A stretch of DNA of 64,000 nucleotides from Polytrichum commune (Eukaryota; Streptophyta; Polytrichopsida; Polytrichales; Polytrichaceae). Made by a program: the position numbers and the translations under genes. The stretch lies in the NCBI GenBank assembly GCA_950295325.1, contig OX485807.1:9823001-9887000 (forward strand), read 5' to 3'. Below the pieces are notes generated by a model. The model saw only the letters and a program-made list of their open reading frames with translations, searched no databases and was not told the DNA's origin. The first letter of the stretch is position 1; each line of letters starts with the position of its first letter. Below, one piece after another: positions 58,842 through 64,000 of the stretch.

Positions 58842-59859
58842 TGCAGCGATAAGTTAGACAGAACTCCAAAGCGATAAAAGCCCCAGATAAGAAAACATCA
58901 CAATGATTCTCATTCCCTTCACCTACAACAATGTGCGAATTTCACAAGGCATTGTGCAGTGTATGGTCTGGAAGAGCAAGAATCTCTTTCCTGCCTAGGA
59001 AGGATTGAACCGTGGTAATATGGCCAGTGAGACTGTGAGATTCAATGTAAGAATAAATTCAGGATTACGTAATGGCAGCTTCACTGCAACCATCCAACAC
59101 TGCTTCGCTGGTCCACTCGATTAGCTATAATCCTTAACCGGTGCTTTTACTATGTCATATGTGAGTGAGCTATACTCTTTAATCGGTGCTGTTACAATGT
59201 TATATGTGAGTGAGCTATACTGCACTGGACTCTGTTACAATTTTACCTTTCCATATCGTTGCAACAGTAGAGAAGACAAGCAACGGAGTTGCAGAGAGCC
59301 AAACCGCATGTAAAGCGAAATTGGATCGAGGAAAGAGACGGAACGAGCAGACGCGGTTAAAGCGACACATATTCTGGAACCATAATGGACGAACCTACTT
59401 ACAGATTACAGTATTAATCCTTTTCCCGCGCTTCCCGATCCCTTCTTCAGGCTAGATCCACGGCTCGCGCAAAGAATGCAGCCTTCTATCTGAACCTCTC
59501 ATTGCATTGTTTGATCTGGTGACCATTTCCAAGGGCATCTTTCCAGTATGAGCTATGAAAATCTTGAACTCGGGAACTAAAACGTTCACAAAACCTCATC
59601 CCTCGGCATCGCATTCTTCGTCCTGCCTTCCTCAGGTGTCGCAGTTACACGAATTCAAGTATCAGAACCACAGCAGCAAGTCTGCAAGCAAAAACAGAAG
59701 AACAAGCTTAGAGATGAAAACAAAGCGAACGGATCTCACATGAAAATCCTGACAACACTCACTTTGATTGTTCCTAAACATCATTTTCCTTCGCAGGTTA
59801 CTTCTGCACTCTTAACAGCAACTTGATTGGAAATCACCATCTCTCCTCGATCGAGATCA
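58842..59859 (-). promoter_or_regulatory. 5' flank and probable leader of the GIL1/IRKI-like gene
   Basis: About 1 kb upstream of the start codon with moderate G+C and no transposon signature. A short tandem duplication, TAATCCTTAACCGGTGCT against TACTCTTTAATCGGTGCT, and a GTGAGTGAGCTATACT repeat lie at 59127-59221. No TATA box is assigned with confidence. It may hold the leader, possibly with a non-coding intron. Confidence 0.45.
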
Positions 59860-61050
59860 CAAGAAAATAGAAGCTACACGATTCAAAACAACACAATGAT
59901 TCCGAGCTCCGGATCCAACGCAACTCCAAACAAACAATGCAGACACCTCAAACGCGACAACGAACAACACACTATTACAGTAGGTGAGGCGTCACCCACA
60001 CCTCGGAGTAGTACAAATGCCAGCATACGGATCATCATCATCATCTCTCAGTAACAAACGTCCTCCTCCTCAAGCAATCGAGTGCTTCAACGCAATCCAG
60101 CGGCATCATACTTTCTTCTTACAGTACACAAGCGGTGACAAACCTACACGATTCAAGACAAGGCAATGCTTCTGAGCTCCAGATCCAACGCTACTCCAGA
60201 GACACCTCAAGTGCTGTAACGAACAACACGCTAAGTAAGCGTCATCCACACCTCCTCCTCGCACAAAAATTATCTCTAGAGAGGGTTGGTCCTCCTCATC
60301 CTCACTCTCGCAATCGAGTTATCCAGCATTATCGGACATGTTTACAGCACACACGTGGTGACAAACCTACATGATTCGAGACAAGACAATGCTTCTGAGC
60401 TCGGGATCCAACGCCACCCCAAACAATGTAGAGACGCCTCAAACGAGGCAACGAAACAACACGCTACGTAGGCGTCATCCAAACCTCGGAGTAGTCCAAA
60501 ATGTCAACCTCCTCACACAAGAATTATATCTTTGGAGCAAACGTCGTCCTCATCCTCCTCTCGCAATCGAGTGCCTCAACGCAATCCAGCGGCTTCGGAC
60601 ATTCTCACAGAACACAAGAGGCGACAATCCCGCCAATCTCAACCTCCACGGGAAATTCAAATGCTTAAGAAAATAAGCAGAGCCGTGAGCGTTGGCCAGA
60701 AAGCGCTTTGGATCCAACGATACATCCAACCAATGCAGAGACACCTCGGACTAGGCAACGAACAACACGCTAGGTAGGCGGTATCCACACCTCGGAGTCG
60801 TACAAATGACAGGGCTCCTCACATAAGAATTATCTGTTCGGCGCAAACTTCCTCCTAATCCTCTCCTCGCGATCGAGTGCCTCAACGCAATCCGATGGGC
60901 ATCGCACATTACTCTCACAGAGCACACAACAGGTGAGAAGCCCGCCAATCTTAAACTCCAGGGTAAAATCAAATGCGTAAGAAAATAAGGAGGCCAATGA
61001 GGGAGGCAGGGCGGGCGGGCCGGAAAGCGCTCTCACGGATCGAAGTCGTG
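59860..61050 (-). repeat. diverged ~230-330-bp tandem array upstream of the gene
   Basis: The word GATCCAACG recurs at 59912, 60182, 60415 and 60711, with a partial fifth unit (GATCGAAG) at 61038. Each unit also has CGAACAACACGCTA, CCACACCTC(G)GAGTAG, AAGAATTATCT, TCGCAATCGAGTG and CTCAACGCAATCC in order. All short open frames here (for example 60830-61267, 145 codons, minus) are translations of this array and not genes. Confidence 0.8.
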
Positions 61051-61180
61051 CGCGGGTGTCCAGGAGCTCCGTCACCAGGAGCGGAGTGCGATGATCGCAG
61101 GGAGAGGGCGGGAGCTTCGGCTGCCTTGGGGAGCGAGCGCGAGCCCCGAGACGCACGCGCATACGAGCCGCAGGAAACAC
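61000..61180 (-). promoter_or_regulatory. GC-rich, CG-dense stretch; possible distal promoter or first exon
   Basis: Dense G+C and CG dinucleotides (GGGCGGGCGGGCC, GCGAGCGCGAGCC, GACGCACGCGC) stand out from the AT-rich flanks. ATTGG/CCAAT occurs at about 60990. It lies 2.2 kb upstream of the start codon of the minus-strand gene and could be its transcription start region, with the array as duplicated first-exon sequence. No transcript evidence is available. Confidence 0.35.
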
Positions 61181-62260
61181 TGGGGATGGATGGATGGGTG
61201 GATGGAAGGAAGGATGAAACACAGATGATGTATGGATGAATGAAAACGAGAGACATTGTCCGGGCACACCAAGTGGTCAGTCTCCAAGTATGATGATGCA
61301 TGCACATGATAACCGATACGAGGGCCTCAACTATGGGTTATATGCAGTCACATTCAAGAGCTAGATGAATGTGTGGTTTGCAAGGTGGATGGATGACAAA
61401 AGGATAAGTAACATTTCCGGTTTAAGCAAAATAGATATGGATGGATGGATGGATGGATGAATTAACACATGTGACATTGTTGGTCGAAGTGTATCAAAGT
61501 TGTCTACGATGAGTATGATAGTGTTTACAATAACCGACAAGAGGACCTCAATTGGGGGTAATAGACAATTGTCTTCACGAGCCAAGTGAATGCATGGTTT
61601 TGCATTCGTGGGTGAATGGCATAAGGATAACATTGTGTCCATTGTGGACAAAAATAAAACGGTATGAATGAAAATCTTGTGGCATTGTATGGTCATGGTG
61701 TACCAACTGGTCATTTCATTTCATAGTTTTAAATACCAATACGAGGAGCCTATATCTAGTTGTCTTCGCGAATTGCGAGAGGGGTTAGTGCATACGGTCC
61801 CAATCCGTGATTGAGCAACATGTGTCAAATATCATACACATTCAATGTGAAGAGGTAACCATATCCCGTCACATTTGGTGAACTATTGTCCAAAAGAACG
61901 GTTCCAAGTTTTGAATCGTTGCTTAGCTATGTTGATTATGGCTATAACCATACCTTTCATAGCCACTAGAAAGATATATTACATCATGCGCAAGGTGCAT
62001 CTGCATACAAGCCACATGAACATTGGGATGCTTGAAAATGTTTGTGCTTTGGATGAGTGTATGTTTGCAAAGGTGGCATAATGACATTACCATTAACAAT
62101 GTCTCTAAGTCAGTCCATGCACAAATAATGACATATTAATGAAAACACGTGACATTGTTCAACCATGCCTAGTGGTCAATTTACAATTCTATTAACTAAC
62201 ATGAGACCAACTATAGTCATTTGTTGCCTTTAGCGAGATGCAAGAGCAACGAGGGGGCTT
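61181..62260 (+). repeat. diverged ~215-bp tandem array with GGAT microsatellites
   Basis: Units share GACATTGT(T/C) followed by a CAA(G/C)TGGTCA-type word at 61252, 61473, 61681 and 62150. Each then has AATAACCGA(C/T)A, GAGG(G/A)CCTCAA and GAATG(C/T)(A/G)TGGTTT. GGATGGATGGAT tracts lie at 61187 and 61438. The last interval (469 bp) is about twice the unit. Non-coding. Confidence 0.7.
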
Positions 62261-63515
62261 GGATATAACTCGTAGTTGGGCCACACGTGTTGGTTATTAT
62301 GCCTAGTTGGTATGTGCAAGACTAGACTTAAGCCAAAAATTATCTTTCTCGTATAATTTTGGGAAATTTTGGTTCCAATCCGCAATCGGATATTTCACAA
62401 ACTCCATGAGACAAAGTTATTGTATAGAAGCAATAAAAGGTTGAACTAACATGATAAATTCCTCGTTGATATGTTACAATTGCATTGTTTTTATTTTATT
62501 TTATGTTTTCTTCTTCTAATGAGCCGCATTTTGCTACTACGAGGCACTTTGTTACATGAAACTAAACCACATAGCATAATACAACTTACGCCACTGCATA
62601 TAATTTTTTTCTTCATAATCATATAGTATACCACCCTTTTGTGTAATGTAGCCATCAAGGGTTAAGGTAGGAGCATGTGTGAATGACACTTTGAGCACTA
62701 CGATTCCTTACCAAACTTGACAACCATATCCATTCTTTTTACTTTAGATAAGCATTTACATGATAAGCACAACTACATTATGGTACCATGAATAAGAGCA
62801 ATTATGAGTTATATAGCAAATGCTCATAGCCATAGACCTCATTTGACCATTCTTAGTCGCATAAGGGGTGCGAGGTGTAATGTGGTTTCATAATTCGGGA
62901 GCACGTGTAGTCAGGTGGGATGAAGTAAATGCATGCCCTTCATGAAATAATCACTTGGACCCAAGTCAAGCACAAAGAGATACCCCTCACCACACTCATT
63001 TGTACCTAGTGTCATTACAGGGTTTGTATCTTCCAATATTGTAGTGGTGAGTTGCATGTGCATGCAATTGCTTGAGATCCACGATGTTGTATGAGATGTA
63101 AATATGATATGATATGATATGATATGATCTATATATATATATATAGCTAACGTTCATTATGCAATTCAACTAATATATTAGATGAGCATGGATGGGTGGG
63201 TGGTTGAGTGGAAAATGGTTTAGGTCAAATTTATTAATCTAACCACCTACTTTGCACTGGACCACATGACATAATATATTTTATGCCCATCATACACCAT
63301 GGACTTGTAGTATGAGAATAATTGGACTCCATACCAAATAGCATATATTCAGACTGCATAAAGCACATTATAGCAATGAAGTACGTTAGCTTTCCACTAC
63401 CATGAATCCTAAAAATTAAAAAAAAAAACTCACATTTAAGTAAATATTGACATAAACCTCAAAATATATGTTTGTTGGTTTCTTTAATTTTGTGGGTGGA
63501 TTTGTCAACACAATT
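62261..63515. other. intergenic DNA, no gene seen
   Basis: AT-rich. A (GATAT)n-(TA)n microsatellite lies at about 63099-63146. Confidence 0.5.
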
Positions 63516-63523
63516 GTAATAAG
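63516..63523 (+). repeat. 8-bp target-site duplication, left
   Basis: GTAATAAG, matched exactly at 63852-63859. Confidence 0.8.
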
Positions 63524-63851
63524 CTCGGGGGGGGGGGGGTAGTCATTGGTTGGAGTAGCAATATACGTGCGAACAAATGATAGGGTATTTTTAAAAACAT
63601 GGGGGCTAAAAATTATAAATGAACTTAAGAGTAATATAGGGTATCAAAAATGGCACTGGACATCTTTAAAGTACTATAGGGTATGGAATAATAGGTAATT
63701 TGGAATTATAAGTAATGCAAGCCATTTTTCTATTAACCCAAAGTAGAAATTTACATAATGATAGCATGTGAAAAAAAAAAAAAATTGAAAGTAATAACCC
63801 CCTATAAAATAGTGGTTGTTTAACACACTGCACCCCCCCCCCCCCCCCGAG
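63524..63851. mobile_element. MITE with homopolymer G/C termini and 8-bp target duplication
   Basis: A 328-bp segment starts CTC then G13 and ends C16 then GAG, so the termini are inverted copies (CTCGGGGGGGGGGGGG). It is bracketed by perfect 8-bp repeats GTAATAAG (63516-63523 and 63852-63859). An 8-bp duplication is characteristic of hAT-type elements (also Merlin-type, 8-9 bp). The interior is AT-rich with an A14 run near 63770. A weak subterminal similarity (AACAA..., ATAGGG) is also inverted. The minus-strand 69-codon frame inside has no domain. G-run lengths may vary by sequencing error. Confidence 0.75.
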
Positions 63852-63859
63852 GTAATAAG
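63852..63859 (+). repeat. 8-bp target-site duplication, right
   Basis: GTAATAAG, identical to 63516-63523. Confidence 0.8.
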
Positions 63860-64000
63860 TCATATGAATCCTCATCCAATAACTTCAATGTTAAGTTTTC
63901 AAAATATGATGAGGAAAAATATGTCTTTAATGTTAAATCCATACAATGAAATGGTAATATAATAAAAATATAACTAAAATATCATCAAAATGAACTTTAC

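Noticed and set aside
60830-61307. Overlapping minus-strand frames of 112-145 codons rich in Arg, Pro and Ser
   Set aside because: They are translations of the GC-rich patch and tandem array in two frames, with no domain and no splice link to the gene.

Overview
The window looks like nuclear intergenic DNA of a land plant with a sparse, repeat-rich genome. The evidence is one spliced gene of the plant-only GIL1/IRKI (DUF641) family, a plant-type SCAMP exon remnant, plant-type telomeric heptamers, and many small transposon relics. I cannot name the species. The divergent gene and the style of the LINE relic would fit a non-flowering plant (bryophyte, lycophyte or fern), but that is inference. 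No LTR-retrotransposon coding sequence, tRNA, rRNA, organellar or bacterial gene was seen.

The only convincing gene is on the minus strand at 56830-58841. It has three coding exons with consistent splice phases and encodes 539 residues. Upstream of it (59860-62260) lie two diverged tandem arrays and a GC-rich stretch that may be its promoter.

Almost everything else is decayed repeat DNA. Three families of non-autonomous elements have PIF/Harbinger hallmarks, meaning a 3-bp TTA/TAA target duplication and termini starting GGG. Family A is at 447, 25391, 27691, 32023/32284, 36020 and 39357, family B at 38515 and family C at 6357. A and B share almost the same terminal 14 bases. One family A derivative carries a ten-unit, roughly 92-bp tandem array (31130-32022) made from its own terminus. 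A 1.55-kb GC-rich element at 10783-12330 has imperfect terminal inverted repeats and carries the first exon of a SCAMP gene. A LINE 3' relic follows at 12418-13935. A tRNA-like SINE with complete target duplications (35819-36006) sits exactly on the edge of a family A element. A 328-bp element at 63524-63851 has G13/C16 homopolymer termini inside a perfect 8-bp target duplication. TA-flanked MITEs, long foldback elements and several dispersed 150-300 bp repeat families fill much of the remainder.

Stretches called 'no gene seen' were read on both strands. Their short open frames lack recognisable domains, splice logic or continuity.
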